Of a stretch of DNA of 57,212 bases, positions 16,179-27,268 are shown piece after piece. The notes under the pieces were generated by a model, which saw nothing but the letters and a program-made list of their open reading frames with translations, had not been told where the DNA came from and searched no databases. The DNA lies in assembly GCF_001280125.1 (NCBI RefSeq), contig NZ_LGEG01000226.1, positions 1 to 57,212 of the forward strand, read 5' to 3'. Source of the DNA: Streptomyces sp. NRRL F-6492 (lineage in GTDB: Bacteria; Actinomycetota; Actinomycetes; Streptomycetales; Streptomycetaceae). The position numbers and the translations under genes were made by a program. Every line of letters starts with the position of its first letter. The first letter of the stretch is position 1.

Positions 16179-17561
16179 GTGAAGAGCGCCGTGGAGACCC
16201 TGAACCCGACCCGGGTTCGGCTCACTGTCGAGGTGCCCTTCGAGGAGCTCAAGGACAGCCTCGACGCGGCGTACAAGAAGATCAACCAGCAGGTCACGGT
16301 CAAGGGCTTCCGCAAGGGCAAGATCCCGGCTCGCGTGATCGACCAGCGGTTCGGCCGCGGCGCCGTGCTGGAAGAGGCCGTCAACGACGCGCTCCCGAAG
16401 TTCTACACCGAGGCCGTCAACGAGGCCGAGGTCAACCCGCTCGGCCAGCCCGAGGTCGACATCACCGAGCTGAAGGACGGCGAGCTGCTGGCCTTCACCG
16501 CCGAGGTCGACATCCGTCCGGCGATCGAGATCCCGGACTACTCCGGCATCGAGGTCACCGTCGACCCGGTCGAGGTCACCGACGAGGACGTCGAGAAGTC
16601 CGTGGAGCAGCTCCGCGAGCGCTTCGCCTCGACCTCCCCGGTCGAGCGCGCCGCCCAGGACGGCGACGTCGTCACCATCGACCTGGAGGCCAAGGTCGAG
16701 GGCGAGGTCCTCCCCGACGGCGTCGCGAGCGACGTCTCGTACACCATCGGCTCCGGCGAGCTGCTCGACGGCATCGACGAGGCCGTCAAGGGCCTGGAGG
16801 CCGGCGGCGAGACCACCTTCACCTCGCAGCTGAAGGGCGGCTCCGCCGAGGGCAAGGACGCGGAGGTCACCGTCAAGGTCACCGCCGTCGCCGCCCGCGA
16901 GCTCCCCGAGCTGGACGACGACTTCGCGCAGCTGGCGTCGGAGTTCGACACCCTCGACGAGCTCAAGGCCGACAGCCGCAAGCGCCTCGAGAACATGAAG
17001 CAGTTCGACCAGGCCACCCAGGCCCAGGAGCGCGTCCTCGACGAGCTCCTCAAGCTGGTCGAGGTCCCGATGCCCGAGAAGCTCCTCGAGGACGAGATCA
17101 ACACCCGCAAGCACAACCTGGAGCACCACCAGCTCGGCCAGATGGGCATCGACCTCGCGAAGTACCTGGAGATCCAGGGCAAGACCGAGGAGGAGTTCCT
17201 GGCCGAGACCAAGGAGCAGGCCGAGAAGGGCATCAAGACCCAGTTCATCCTCGACGAGCTGGTCAACCGGGAGAAGCTTGACGTCTCCCGCGAGGAGCTC
17301 ACCGAGCACCTGTTCCGCCGTGCCGCCTCCTCCGGCATGAGCCCCGACCAGTTCGCCCAGGCCGTGGCCCAGGGCGGCCAGGTGCCGATGCTCGTCGGCG
17401 AGGTCGCCCGCGGCAAGGCCCTCGCGGTCGTCGTCGAGGCCGCCAAGGTCGTCGACACCAACGGCGAGGTCGTCGACCTCTCCGACGACGAGGACGAGAC
17501 CGCCGAGACCGCCGTCGAGGCGGCCGAGGGCGCCGAGGCCGAGGCCTCCGAGGAGAAGTAA
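16179..17561 (+). CDS. tig: Trigger factor (ribosome-associated chaperone and prolyl isomerase)
   Basis: Binds near the ribosomal exit tunnel and assists folding of nascent chains; 460 aa. The N-terminal domain shows the ribosome-docking signature GFRKGK at about residues 43-48. A FKBP-type prolyl-isomerase domain follows (about 150-245, with [15 protein letters not shown]), then the helical C-terminal chaperone arms. The last 30 residues are an acidic Glu/Ala tail. GTG 16179 has AAGGAG nine bases upstream. It lies just before clpP1-clpP2-clpX, the common chaperone-protease order in many bacteria, but a strong hairpin separates them. Confidence 0.96.
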   Translation: MKSAVETLNPTRVRLTVEVPFEELKDSLDAAYKKINQQVTVKGFRKGKIPARVIDQRFGRGAVLEEAVNDALPKFYTEAVNEAEVNPLGQPEVDITELKDGELLAFTAEVDIRPAIEIPDYSGIEVTVDPVEVTDEDVEKSVEQLRERFASTSPVERAAQDGDVVTIDLEAKVEGEVLPDGVASDVSYTIGSGELLDGIDEAVKGLEAGGETTFTSQLKGGSAEGKDAEVTVKVTAVAARELPELDDDFAQLASEFDTLDELKADSRKRLENMKQFDQATQAQERVLDELLKLVEVPMPEKLLEDEINTRKHNLEHHQLGQMGIDLAKYLEIQGKTEEEFLAETKEQAEKGIKTQFILDELVNREKLDVSREELTEHLFRRAASSGMSPDQFAQAVAQGGQVPMLVGEVARGKALAVVVEAAKVVDTNGEVVDLSDDEDETAETAVEAAEGAEAEASEEK

Positions 17562-17603
17562 GCCCGGAGCGGCGCGGGGGCCCGACCCCCGCGCCGAACC
17601 GCT

Positions 17604-17643
17604 CCGCGGGCCCGTGCGCACAGCTGTGCGCACGGGCCCGCGG
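17604..17643 (+). terminator. Terminator after tig
   Basis: A 20-bp perfect palindrome with no unpaired loop bases (17604-17623 with 17624-17643), centred on CAGCTG, follows the tig stop by about 40 bases. It suggests that tig and clpP1 are mostly separate transcripts. Confidence 0.8.
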
Positions 17644-17678
17644 ACGTACCGGGACCCCGTGACGCGCCCCCAACTACC

Positions 17679-17695
17679 TTGCGCTCCCAGCGAAC
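17679..17695. promoter_or_regulatory. Candidate ClgR box upstream of clpP1
   Basis: TTGCGC-TCCCA-GCGAAC: the right half matches the ClgR half-site GCGAAC fully and the left half matches GTTCGC in four of six bases, with the expected five-base spacer. ClgR is the known activator of clpP1P2 in Streptomyces. The site lies about 60 bp before the presumed start of transcription. Confidence 0.55.
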
Positions 17696-17733
17696 AGTTC
17701 GGGAACCGGGATGGCGTTGTCCCACCTGCGCGT

Positions 17734-17739
17734 TAGGGT
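17734..17739 (+). promoter_or_regulatory. Candidate -10 element of clpP1
   Basis: TAGGGT downstream of the ClgR box with no good -35, which suits an activator-dependent promoter. Predicted leader length to GTG 17817 is about 70 bases. Confidence 0.4.
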
Positions 17740-17816
17740 CCATGAATACGAGGGCAGTGCCTTCTGAACGAGACGCGGAGACGGCCCGGGGCCGTCGGAG
17801 ACGAGCAGGTGGATAC

Positions 17817-18434
17817 GTGACGAATCTGAAGCCTTACGCCGCGGGTGAGCCGTCCATCGGTGGCGGCCTCGGCGACCATGTCTACAACCGGCTGCTCGGC
17901 GAGCGCATCGTCTTCCTCGGCCAGCAGGTCGACGACGACATCGCCAACAAGATCACCGCACAGATGCTCCTCCTGGCCGCCGAACCGGACAAGGACATCT
18001 ACCTCTACATCAACAGCCCCGGTGGCTCGGTGACGGCCGGCATGGCCGTCTACGACACCATGCAGTACATCCCGAACGACGTCGTCACCATCGGCATGGG
18101 CATGGCGGCCTCCATGGGACAGTTCCTGCTGACCGGCGGCACCGCCGGCAAGCGCTTCGCGCTGCCGAACACCGACATCCTGATGCACCAGGGCTCCGCC
18201 GGCATCGGCGGCACCGCCTCGGACATCAAGATCCAGGCCGAGTACCTCCTGCGCACCAAGAAGCGCATGGCCGAGATCACCGCGCACCACTCCGGCCAGA
18301 CCGTCGAGGCGATCATCCGCGACGGCGACCGCGACCGCTGGTTCACCGCGGAGGAGGCCAAGGAGTACGGCCTCATCGACGAGATCATCTCTGCCGCCTC
18401 GGGCGTTCCGGGCGGCGGCGGCACGGGCGCCTGA
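17817..18434 (+). CDS. clpP1: ATP-dependent Clp protease proteolytic subunit 1
   Basis: Serine protease subunit of the ClpP barrel, which degrades proteins delivered by ClpX or ClpC; 205 aa. The catalytic triad is Ser99 (AASMG), His124 (LMHQG) and Asp173 (DRDRWF). The residue two after the catalytic His is Gly (HQG), where the neighbouring ClpP2 has HQP. GTG 17817 was chosen because the product then starts [12 protein letters not shown] like other Streptomyces ClpP1 proteins; the upstream ATG at 17742 would lie at or before the predicted transcription start. clpP2 follows after 50 bp with no hairpin, so the two form an operon. Confidence 0.95.
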   Translation: MTNLKPYAAGEPSIGGGLGDHVYNRLLGERIVFLGQQVDDDIANKITAQMLLLAAEPDKDIYLYINSPGGSVTAGMAVYDTMQYIPNDVVTIGMGMAASMGQFLLTGGTAGKRFALPNTDILMHQGSAGIGGTASDIKIQAEYLLRTKKRMAEITAHHSGQTVEAIIRDGDRDRWFTAEEAKEYGLIDEIISAASGVPGGGGTGA

Positions 18435-18484
18435 GCCCCGCCGGCCCGCTCAAGAGCCCCAGCCCACCGAACGCCACCAGGACG

Positions 18485-19159
18485 GTGAACACCCAGATGC
18501 AGAACAACCTCTCCCCGAGCGGCCTCCACACCGGCGCGCCGATGGACAACCGCTACGTCGTGCCGCGCTTCGTGGAGCGCACCTCGCAGGGCGTGCGCGA
18601 GTACGACCCGTACGCGAAGCTGTTCGAGGAGCGCGTGATCTTCCTCGGCGTGCAGATCGACGACGCCTCCGCCAACGACGTCATGGCGCAGCTCCTGTGC
18701 CTGGAGTCGATGGACCCGGACCGCGACATCTCGATCTACATCAACAGCCCCGGCGGTTCCTTCACCGCGCTCACGGCGATCTACGACACGATGCAGTTCG
18801 TGAAGCCGGACATCCAGACGGTCTGCATGGGCCAGGCGGCCTCCGCCGCGGCCGTGCTGCTCGCCGCCGGCACCCCCGGCAAGCGGATGGCCCTGCCGAA
18901 CGCCCGCGTGCTGATCCACCAGCCCTCCGGCGGCACCGGCCGCGAGCAGCTCTCCGACCTGGAGATCGCGGCCCGCGAGATCCTGCGCATGCGCAGCCAG
19001 CTGGAGGAGATGCTGGCCAAGCACTCCTCGACCCCGATCGACAAGATCCGCGACGACATCGAGCGCGACAAGATCCTGACCGCCGAGGACGCCCTCGCGT
19101 ACGGTCTCGTCGACCAGATCGTCTCGACCCGCAAGAGCACGGCCTCCGCCGAGCGCTGA
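18485..19159 (+). CDS. clpP2: ATP-dependent Clp protease proteolytic subunit 2
   Basis: Second ClpP subunit; in actinobacteria ClpP1 and ClpP2 rings assemble into one mixed tetradecamer. 224 aa from GTG 18485. The triad is Ser120 (GQAASAA), His145 (LIHQPSGG) and Asp195 (ERDKIL). The first 20 residues are a poorly conserved leader before [14 protein letters not shown], probably a propeptide removed by self-processing. An internal ATG at 18497 is an alternative start; no strong ribosome-binding site distinguishes the two. Confidence 0.95.
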   Translation: MNTQMQNNLSPSGLHTGAPMDNRYVVPRFVERTSQGVREYDPYAKLFEERVIFLGVQIDDASANDVMAQLLCLESMDPDRDISIYINSPGGSFTALTAIYDTMQFVKPDIQTVCMGQAASAAAVLLAAGTPGKRMALPNARVLIHQPSGGTGREQLSDLEIAAREILRMRSQLEEMLAKHSSTPIDKIRDDIERDKILTAEDALAYGLVDQIVSTRKSTASAER

Positions 19160-19177
19160 CGCCCGACCTTCCCCTGA

Positions 19178-19216
19178 CACGGTTCGCGTGGCCGAATCGC
19201 GACCATGTGAACCGTG
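19178..19216 (+). other. Inverted repeat between clpP2 and clpX
   Basis: CACGGTTC (19178-19185) and GAACCGTG (19209-19216) are perfect complements 23 bases apart. It could be a weak terminator or attenuator; a possible clpX -10, GAATAT, lies at 19257-19262. Confidence 0.35.
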
Positions 19217-19316
19217 CCAAGGGGGGCCCGAACGGGGGGCCCGGCAAGGTACCGTCGAATATGAGGCACCAGGAGTCGCCGAACCAAGCGGCTCCCAGGC
19301 GAAGGGGAAGCACCTC

Positions 19317-20600
<1,284 letters not shown>

Positions 20601-20617
20601 CGCCGGACGGACGACGA

Positions 20618-20651
20618 TGAGGGGGTCCCGCCCGAAGGCGGGACCCCCTCA
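20618..20651. terminator. Bidirectional terminator after clpX
   Basis: A perfect 15-bp stem (20618-20632 with 20637-20651) and a CGAA tetraloop lies between the convergent clpX and the Pro/Gln/Gly-rich membrane protein gene. Confidence 0.9.
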
Positions 20652-20672
20652 CGCGTGCGCGGGACCGTCCGG

Positions 20673-21614
20673 TCAGAGCTTGACGCGAACTTCCTTGCGG
20701 AGCTTGGCGGTGGTGGCGGCCGCCTCCTCGGCGGAGCCGCCCGCGCCGGTCATCATGGAGGCCATGTCGACCGGGACCACGAAGCCCACGGTGCTGTGGT
20801 CGGCCCAGACGCACATGGTGATGGCGAACGCGGGCGTGCCCTTGCCGGTGTCGGCCTTCGTCTTGGCCTGCTGGCACTTCAGGACCGCGCCGTCGAGCCC
20901 CGCCGGCTCGTACGCCTGCGGGCTGCCCTCCAGCTGGGGCACGTCGGGCTTCCCCGCGTCCTTGTCGGCCTCCACCTTGGCGGCGGCGAAGATGGTGTCG
21001 ACGACCTTCTCGGGGTCCTCGATCTCGCCGTAGAGGCCGTTGAAGGAGAGCATCTTGCTCGCCAGCGGGTTCGCCTTGTTCTCCACCTGGTAGGAGGCGC
21101 CGACCTCCTTGGCGTTCTTGACGCCGTTCTTCTCGGCCTCCTTCAGGGAGCTCTTCTCGGACGAACTCCCCTTGTCGGGCATCTTCTTGTACTCGCCGAG
21201 CACCGTGTCCGGGGTGATCAGCTTGTGCGGGCCGTCGTTCGCGACCGAGGAACCGCCGCCGCCGACCACGAAGTACGCGCCCACGGCGATCGCCGCGACC
21301 ACGGCCACCGCGCCGACGATCCAGCCCGCCTTGGACTTCTTCGGGGCCGGCGGGGGCGGCGGGAAGCCGCCGGGGCCCTGGGGGCCGCCGTACGGGGGCT
21401 GCTGGCCGTACGGGCCGGGCTGCTGCTGCGGGTAGCCGTACGGGGGCTGCTGCGGCGGGACGCCCTGCGGGGCCTGCTGGGGGTATCCGTAGCCGGGCTG
21501 GGCACCGTACGGCCCCGGCTGCTGCGGCTGCTGGCCGTAGGGGCCCGGCTGGCCGTAGGGCCCGGGCTGCTGGGGCGGCTGGCCGCCGTACGGGCCCGGC
21601 TGGTTGTAACTCAT
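20673..21614 (-). CDS. Pro/Gln/Gly/Tyr-rich single-pass membrane protein, conserved hypothetical
   Basis: 313 aa. Residues 1-90 are a low-complexity cytosolic segment with repeated QQPGPYG and PPYGYPQQ units. One membrane helix follows at about 97-118 (GWIVGAVAVVAAIAVGAYFVV), then an external domain of about 190 residues, Lys- and Glu-rich, with a single Cys pair (KCQQ and MCVW) that could form a disulfide. Many actinobacterial membrane proteins of unknown role have this layout. No enzymatic motif is seen. Codon use is ordinary for the region. It is convergent with clpX and divergent from valS. Confidence 0.85.
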   Translation of the reverse strand: MSYNQPGPYGGQPPQQPGPYGQPGPYGQQPQQPGPYGAQPGYGYPQQAPQGVPPQQPPYGYPQQQPGPYGQQPPYGGPQGPGGFPPPPPAPKKSKAGWIVGAVAVVAAIAVGAYFVVGGGGSSVANDGPHKLITPDTVLGEYKKMPDKGSSSEKSSLKEAEKNGVKNAKEVGASYQVENKANPLASKMLSFNGLYGEIEDPEKVVDTIFAAAKVEADKDAGKPDVPQLEGSPQAYEPAGLDGAVLKCQQAKTKADTGKGTPAFAITMCVWADHSTVGFVVPVDMASMMTGAGGSAEEAAATTAKLRKEVRVKL

Positions 21615-21740
21615 GGACAGGTTCCCCTCACAGGATGTTTATGCCTGCCGAACATCCTGGCGGAACCGTCGGACACTCGGTGCGGCGGGGGCCACACCGT
21701 TACCGAACCAAAGCGTTTCAGGACAGGGACGAGACACCCC

Positions 21741-21746
21741 TAAACT
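21741..21746 (+). promoter_or_regulatory. Leaderless -10 element of valS
   Basis: TAAACT is six bases before GTG 21753. No Shine-Dalgarno sequence is present, so the message probably starts at or near the GTG. No T-box leader can fit. Confidence 0.5.
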
Positions 21747-21752
21747 GACCCC

Positions 21753-24374
21753 GTGACCGAGAACACTCAGCAGCAGACAGCGCCCACCACCGAACTGCCG
21801 ACCCAGTACGCGCCGGCCGAGGTAGAGGGGCCGCTGTACGAGCGCTGGGTGGAGCGGGGGTACTTCGAGGCGGACGCGAAGAGCGAGAAGCCGCCGTACA
21901 CGATCGTCATCCCGCCGCCGAACGTCACCGGATCGCTCCACCTGGGCCACGCCTTCGAGCACACGCTGATCGACGCCCTCACCCGCCGCAAGCGGATGCA
22001 GGGCTACGAGACGCTGTGGCAGCCGGGCATGGACCACGCCGGCATCGCCACCCAGAACGTCGTCGAGCGCGAGCTCGCCAAGGAGGGCAAGTCCCGCCAC
22101 GACCTGGGCCGGGAGGCGTTCGTCGAGCGCGTCTGGCAGTGGAAGGCCGAGTCCGGCGGCCAGATCTCCGGCCAGATGAAGCGCCTGGGCGACGGCGTCG
22201 CCTGGTCCCGCGAGCGGTTCACCATGGACGAGGGCCTGTCCCAGGCCGTCCAGACCATCTTCAAGAAGCTCTACGACGACGAGCTGATCTACCGCGCCGA
22301 GCGCATCATCAACTGGTGCCCGCGCTGTCTGACGGCCATCTCGGACATCGAGGTCGAGTACCAGGACGACGACGGCGAGCTCGTCTCCATCCGCTACGGC
22401 TCCGGTGACGCGGAGATCGTCGTCGCCACCACCCGCGCCGAGACGATGCTCGGCGACACCGCCGTCGCCGTCCACCCGGACGACGAGCGCTACCGGCACC
22501 TCGTCGGCACCGAGATCGAGCTGCCGCTGACCGGCCGCCGCATCCCGGTCGTCGCCGACGAGCACGTCGACCCCGAGTTCGGCACCGGCGCCGTCAAGGT
22601 GACCCCGGCGCACGACCCCAACGACTTCGAGATCGGCCAGCGCCACGGCCTGCCGAACCTCGCCGTCATGGACGAGCGCGCGGTCATCACCGCCCACGGC
22701 CCCTTCCAGGGCCTGGACCGCCTGGAGGCCCGTTCCGCCATCGTCGCCGCGCTGCGCGCCGAGGGCCGGATCGTCGCCGAGAAGCGCCCGTACACCCACT
22801 CCGTCGGCCACTGCTCGCGCTGCAAGACCACCATCGAGCCGCGCCTGTCGATGCAGTGGTGGGTCAAGGTCGGCCCGCTCGCGCAGGCCGCCGGCGACGC
22901 GGTCCGCGACGGCAAGGTCAAGATCCACCCGCAGGAGATGGAGAAGCGGTACTTCGACTGGGTCGACAACCTGCACGACTGGTGCATCTCGCGCCAGCTG
23001 TGGTGGGGCCACCGCATCCCCGTCTGGTACGGCCCGAACGGCGAGGTCGTCTGCGTCGGCCCCGACGAGCAGCCGCCGGCCGGCGAGGGCTGGCACCAGG
23101 ACACCGACGTCCTGGACACCTGGTTCTCCTCCGGCCTGTGGCCGTTCTCCACGCTCGGCTGGCCGGAGCGGACCGAGAGCCTGGCGAAGTTCTACCCGAA
23201 CTCCGTCCTGGTCACCGGCTACGACATCCTCTTCTTCTGGGTCGCCCGGATGATGATGTTCGGTCTGTACGCGATGGACGGCACCCCGCCGTTCCACACC
23301 ATCGCCCTGCACGGCATGGTCCGTGACCAGAACGGCAAGAAGATGTCGAAGTCCTTCGGCAACGTGGTCAACCCGCTGGACTGGATGGACGAGTACGGCT
23401 CCGACGCCGTCCGCTTCACCCTGGCCAACGGCGCCAACCCGGGCGTCGACGTCCCGATCGGCGAGGACTGGGTCAAGGCGTCCCGGAACTTCGCCAACAA
23501 GATCTGGAACGCGACCCGCTTCGCGCTCATGAACGGCGCGACGATCGAGGGCCCGCTGCCGGACGCCTCGGAGATGTCGGCGACCGACCGCTGGATCCTG
23601 TCCCGGCTGAACAAGACGGTCGCCCAGGTCGACGCGCTCTACGAGGACTACCAGTTCGCGAAGCTCAGCGACGCGCTCTACCACTTCGCGTGGGACGAGG
23701 TCTTCGACTGGTACGTCGAGCTGTCGAAGACGACGTTCTTCGCGGGCGGCGAGCAGGCCAAGGTCTCCGGCCGGGTCCTCGGCGAGGTCCTGGACGTCAT
23801 GCTGCGGCTGCTGCACCCGATCGTCCCGTTCGTCACCGAGGCCCTGTGGACCACGCTGACCGGACGCGAGTCCGTCGTGATCGCCGACTGGCCGAAGGAC
23901 TCGGGCTTCCGGGACGAGGCCGCCGAGAAGGAGATCGAGAACCTCCAGCAGGTCGTCACCGAGGTCCGCCGCTTCCGCGCCGACCAGGGCCTCCAGCCCG
24001 GCCAGAAGGTCCCGGCCCGTCTGGAGCTCGGCGGCACCGCGCTCGCCGCGCACGAGGCCGCGATCCGTCAGCTGCTGCGCCTCCAGCCGGAGGGCGAGGA
24101 CTTCTCCGTCACCGCCTCCCTGCCGGTCGCCGGGGCCACCGTCGCGCTCGACCTGTCGGGCACGATCGACGTGGAGGCGGAGCGCAAGCGCCTCACGAAG
24201 GACCTCGCGGCGGCCGAGAAGGAGAAGGCGCAGGCGAACGGCAAGCTCGGCAACGAGGCGTTCCTGGCGAAGGCCCCGGACAACGTGGTCGACAAGATCC
24301 GCACCCGCCTCGCCAAGGCGGACGAGGACATCGCCCGCATCCAGGCCCAGCTGGCGAACCTGCCGCAGGCCTGA
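21753..24374 (+). CDS. valS: Valyl-tRNA synthetase
   Basis: Class I aminoacyl-tRNA synthetase charging tRNA-Val; 873 aa. The adenylate-binding motifs are HLGH at residues 63-66 (HIGH type) and KMSKS at 530-534. The CP1 editing domain with [16 protein letters not shown] lies between them. The C-terminus carries the ValS coiled-coil arm (about 805-873), rich in Ala, Lys and Glu. It is full length. The start codon is GTG with no ribosome-binding site, and a -10-like TAAACT six bases upstream points to a leaderless transcript. Confidence 0.97.
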   Translation: MTENTQQQTAPTTELPTQYAPAEVEGPLYERWVERGYFEADAKSEKPPYTIVIPPPNVTGSLHLGHAFEHTLIDALTRRKRMQGYETLWQPGMDHAGIATQNVVERELAKEGKSRHDLGREAFVERVWQWKAESGGQISGQMKRLGDGVAWSRERFTMDEGLSQAVQTIFKKLYDDELIYRAERIINWCPRCLTAISDIEVEYQDDDGELVSIRYGSGDAEIVVATTRAETMLGDTAVAVHPDDERYRHLVGTEIELPLTGRRIPVVADEHVDPEFGTGAVKVTPAHDPNDFEIGQRHGLPNLAVMDERAVITAHGPFQGLDRLEARSAIVAALRAEGRIVAEKRPYTHSVGHCSRCKTTIEPRLSMQWWVKVGPLAQAAGDAVRDGKVKIHPQEMEKRYFDWVDNLHDWCISRQLWWGHRIPVWYGPNGEVVCVGPDEQPPAGEGWHQDTDVLDTWFSSGLWPFSTLGWPERTESLAKFYPNSVLVTGYDILFFWVARMMMFGLYAMDGTPPFHTIALHGMVRDQNGKKMSKSFGNVVNPLDWMDEYGSDAVRFTLANGANPGVDVPIGEDWVKASRNFANKIWNATRFALMNGATIEGPLPDASEMSATDRWILSRLNKTVAQVDALYEDYQFAKLSDALYHFAWDEVFDWYVELSKTTFFAGGEQAKVSGRVLGEVLDVMLRLLHPIVPFVTEALWTTLTGRESVVIADWPKDSGFRDEAAEKEIENLQQVVTEVRRFRADQGLQPGQKVPARLELGGTALAAHEAAIRQLLRLQPEGEDFSVTASLPVAGATVALDLSGTIDVEAERKRLTKDLAAAEKEKAQANGKLGNEAFLAKAPDNVVDKIRTRLAKADEDIARIQAQLANLPQA

Positions 24375-24385
24375 CCCGTACGGAC

Positions 24386-24421
24386 GAAGGGGCCCGGAAC
24401 CGATCGGTTCCGGGCCCCTTC
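24386..24421 (+). terminator. Terminator after valS
   Basis: An 18-bp perfect palindrome without unpaired loop bases, 24386-24403 with 24404-24421, follows the valS stop. Confidence 0.85.
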
Positions 24422-24466
24422 GCGCGCGTACCCCGTCCGGCCCCTTCGCGCGCGTACCCCGTCCGG
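24415..24466. repeat. Tandem duplication of 26 bp beside the valS terminator
   Basis: 24415-24440 and 24441-24466 are identical. The repeat includes the end of the terminator's right arm. Confidence 0.9.
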
Positions 24467-24555
24467 CTCCTCCGCCGGTGTCCCCCTTCCGGCTTCCGGG
24501 TGACGTGCCCCATCTCATAGCGGGCCGGGGTCCGGGACCTTGGATGATGGAAGGC

Positions 24556-25749
24556 ATGCTCCGTCTCCCCGCCGTCCCCGCGCTGCGCCGTCGCGCGGAG
24601 CGGTGGACGGGCTCGCCCCGCGCCCTCGACGCCGTCGCCGCGCTCGGCGCCTTCGGCCTCATGGTCCTGGACGTGCCGGGCCTCGCCCGCGAGGACAACT
24701 CCCTCACCGGCGTCACCGCCACCCTGGCCCTCGCGGCCGGCGCGGCCACGCTGGTCCTCCGGCGCCGGCTGCCCTGGCTCCCGTACCTGGTGGCGCTCGG
24801 CCTGATGGGCTGGCTGCACGAGCTCACCATGGTCCAGTTCGCGCTGTACTCGATCGGCCGGTTCCGGGGCCGGCGGGCCGCCGTCGCCGCGACCGCGCTG
24901 TACGTCGCCGTCGCGTACGCCCTCTTCCAGACGCCCGGCCGGCACCTCCACGGCTACACCCTGAGCGACTTCCTGAGCGTCGTCGTCCCGATCGGGGTCC
25001 TCGCGGCGGGCGTCGGCATCGCCGCGTACCGGCACGACCTCGTCCGCGCCCTGGAGACCGAGCGCCGCGAGGCCGCCGCCCGGCAGGCCGTCCAGGAGGA
25101 GCGGATCTCCGTCGGCCGGGACGTCCACGACCTGGTCGGCCGCGAGCTCACCGTCCTCGCGGTGCGGGCCGAGGTCCTCGCCGTACGGGCCAGGGGCGAG
25201 GACGGCCGGCGGGACTTCGAGGAACTCGCGGACACCGCCCGGCGCGCCCACCGGATGCTCAACGAGACGATCGTGCGGCGCGCCGACCGGGACCCGGCCA
25301 CCACCGGCCTCGACGGACTCGCCGTCCTCGCCCGGGAGAGCGGGCGGATGGGCAGCCCCGTGGAGCTGACGGTCGCCGAGGAGGCGGAGGCGCTGTCGCC
25401 GCTGCGCCGGACGGCCGTCCACCGGGTCGTCCGGGAGTGTCTGACGAACGCCGCCAAACACGCGCCCGGCCTGCCCGTGACGGCCGTGATCGCGGTGGAG
25501 GGGGCCGGCCTGCGGATCGAGGTGCGCAACCCGCTGCCGTCCGCGCCGCCGGAACGGGCCCCCGTCTCGACCGGCACCGGCCTGCTCTCCATGGAGGAAC
25601 GGGTCACCAGCATGGGCGGCGCGCTGACGGCGGGACCGGAGGGCGGGGAGTACGTGGTGCGGGCGACGCTTCCGGCGGGCCTCGACCACCGGACGACCAG
25701 CGGGCCGTCCACGACCCCGTCCGGGCCGCTCCGTAGACTGGCCCCGTGA
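24556..25749 (+). CDS. Orphan sensor histidine kinase (NarL/DesK-type, HisKA_3)
   Basis: 397 aa. Five or six hydrophobic segments fill about residues 20-155, then a coiled linker leads to the dimerisation/phosphoacceptor helix with H-box RISVGRDVHDLVGRELT. The ATPase domain has the N-box VRECLTNAAKHA and the G-box GTGLLSMEERV, so it should be active. No response regulator gene is adjacent. The gene's last four bases overlap the start of folC. The start is uncertain: in-frame ATGs lie at 24544, 24547 and 24556, none with a well-spaced ribosome-binding site. The signal is unknown. Confidence 0.83.
   Translation: MLRLPAVPALRRRAERWTGSPRALDAVAALGAFGLMVLDVPGLAREDNSLTGVTATLALAAGAATLVLRRRLPWLPYLVALGLMGWLHELTMVQFALYSIGRFRGRRAAVAATALYVAVAYALFQTPGRHLHGYTLSDFLSVVVPIGVLAAGVGIAAYRHDLVRALETERREAAARQAVQEERISVGRDVHDLVGRELTVLAVRAEVLAVRARGEDGRRDFEELADTARRAHRMLNETIVRRADRDPATTGLDGLAVLARESGRMGSPVELTVAEEAEALSPLRRTAVHRVVRECLTNAAKHAPGLPVTAVIAVEGAGLRIEVRNPLPSAPPERAPVSTGTGLLSMEERVTSMGGALTAGPEGGEYVVRATLPAGLDHRTTSGPSTTPSGPLRRLAP
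25734..25739 (+). promoter_or_regulatory. Leaderless -10 element of folC
   Basis: TAGACT lies six bases before GTG 25746, inside the last codons of the histidine kinase gene. The arrangement is the same as at valS. Confidence 0.45.
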
Positions 25750-27263
25750 GTGAGCCCCGCGATCCGTCCGACACGCCCGACGACCCCGACGCTTTCGACG
25801 AGATCGTCGACAACGAGACCACACGCGATCCCGACCTGGCGGTGATCGAGGCCGGCAGCCGCACCCTGCGCGCCCAGGCCGGACCGCCCCAGGGCGACCC
25901 CGTGCCCGGCCGCCCCGAGGACCCCGAGCTCGACGAGGCGCTGCGCGAGGTCGAGACCGAGCTGTCCACCCGCTGGGGCGAGACCAAGCTGGAGCCCTCG
26001 GTCACCCGGATCGCGGCCCTGATGGACGTCCTCGGCGAGCCGCAGCGCGCGTACCCCACCATCCACATCACCGGCACCAACGGCAAGACGTCGACGGCCC
26101 GCATGATCGAGGCCCTGCTCGGCGCCTTCGAGCTGCGCACCGGCCGGTACACCTCGCCGCACGTGCAGACCATCACCGAGCGGATCAGCCTCGACGGCGC
26201 CCCGATCTCCGCCGAGCGGTTCATCGAGACGTACCGGGACGTCGCGCCGTACGTGGAACTCGTCGACGCCCGGGAGGAGTACCGGCTCTCCTTCTTCGAG
26301 GTCCTCACCGGCATGGCGTACGCGGCCTTCGCCGACGCCCCGGTCGACGTGGCCGTCATCGAGGTCGGGATGGGCGGCACCTGGGACGCCACGAACGTCA
26401 TCGACGCCTCCGTCGCCGTCGTCACCCCCATCGACCTCGACCACACCGACCGGCTCGGGGAGACGACCGCCGAGATCGCGTCCGAGAAGTCCGGGATCAT
26501 CAAGCCGGGCGCGACCGTCGTCCTGGCCCAGCAGCCGGTCGACGCGGCCCAGGTCCTCCTGAAGAAGGCCGTCGAGGCGGACGCCACCGTGGCCCGCGAG
26601 GGCATGGAGTTCGGCGTCACCTCCCGCGAGGTCGCGGTCGGCGGCCAGCTCCTCACCCTGCGCGGACTCGGCGGCGAGTACGACGACGTCTTCCTGCCCC
26701 TGCACGGCGCCTACCAGGCGCACAACGCGGCCGTGGCGCTCGCGGCCGTCGAGGCCTTCTTCGGCATCGGCGCCCAGCACGCCCGCACCCTCGACGTGGA
26801 CACGGTCCGCCGGGCGTTCGCACGGGTGGCCTCGCCCGGCCGCCTGGAGATCGTCCGCTCCTCCCCGACGGTCGTCCTGGACGCCGCGCACAACCCGCAC
26901 GGGGCGAGGGCCACCGCCGAGGGCATCAGCGAGGCCTTCGGCTTCTCCCGGCTCGTCGGCGTGCTCTCCACGAGCGCCGACAAGGACGCCAAGGGGGTCC
27001 TGGAGGCCTTCGAGCCGATCCTCGCGGAGGTCGTGATCACCACGAACTCCAACCCGCGGGCCACCGACGTGGACGCGCTCGCCGCGATCGCGGTCGAGGT
27101 CTTCGGCGAGGACCGGGTCGTCGTCGAGCCGCGGCTGCCCGACGCCATCGAGGCGGCGATCACCCTCGCGGAGGAAGAGGCCGAGTACGGCGGCGCGGGT
27201 GTCCTCGTGACCGGTTCGATCTTCACGGTCGGCGACGCCCGGCTGCTGCTCCGGAGGGGCTGA
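25746..27263 (+). CDS. folC: Bifunctional dihydrofolate synthase / folylpolyglutamate synthase
   Basis: ATP-dependent ligase of the Mur family that adds glutamate to dihydropteroate and extends folate polyglutamate tails; 505 aa. The first 70 residues are an acidic extension not needed for the fold. The P-loop ITGTNGKTST lies near residue 110, followed by the YTSPHVQTITERI loop, LSFFEVLTGMA, and the DLDHTDRLGET metal site. The C-terminal Mur ligase domain has DAAHNPHGARAT. It overlaps the kinase gene by four bases (GTGA) and has its own -10 candidate. A DUF4233 gene follows after five bases in the same operon. Confidence 0.95.
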   Translation: MSEPRDPSDTPDDPDAFDEIVDNETTRDPDLAVIEAGSRTLRAQAGPPQGDPVPGRPEDPELDEALREVETELSTRWGETKLEPSVTRIAALMDVLGEPQRAYPTIHITGTNGKTSTARMIEALLGAFELRTGRYTSPHVQTITERISLDGAPISAERFIETYRDVAPYVELVDAREEYRLSFFEVLTGMAYAAFADAPVDVAVIEVGMGGTWDATNVIDASVAVVTPIDLDHTDRLGETTAEIASEKSGIIKPGATVVLAQQPVDAAQVLLKKAVEADATVAREGMEFGVTSREVAVGGQLLTLRGLGGEYDDVFLPLHGAYQAHNAAVALAAVEAFFGIGAQHARTLDVDTVRRAFARVASPGRLEIVRSSPTVVLDAAHNPHGARATAEGISEAFGFSRLVGVLSTSADKDAKGVLEAFEPILAEVVITTNSNPRATDVDALAAIAVEVFGEDRVVVEPRLPDAIEAAITLAEEEAEYGGAGVLVTGSIFTVGDARLLLRRG

Positions 27264-27268
27264 ATCCC

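Noticed and set aside
19181..19197. A second ClgR-like site before clpX
   Set aside because: Only the GTTCGC half is present; the opposite half is out of register and too degenerate.
21615..21752. A T-box riboswitch before valS
   Set aside because: The region is only 138 bp, shared with a divergent gene, and the -10 lies six bases before the start codon, leaving no leader.
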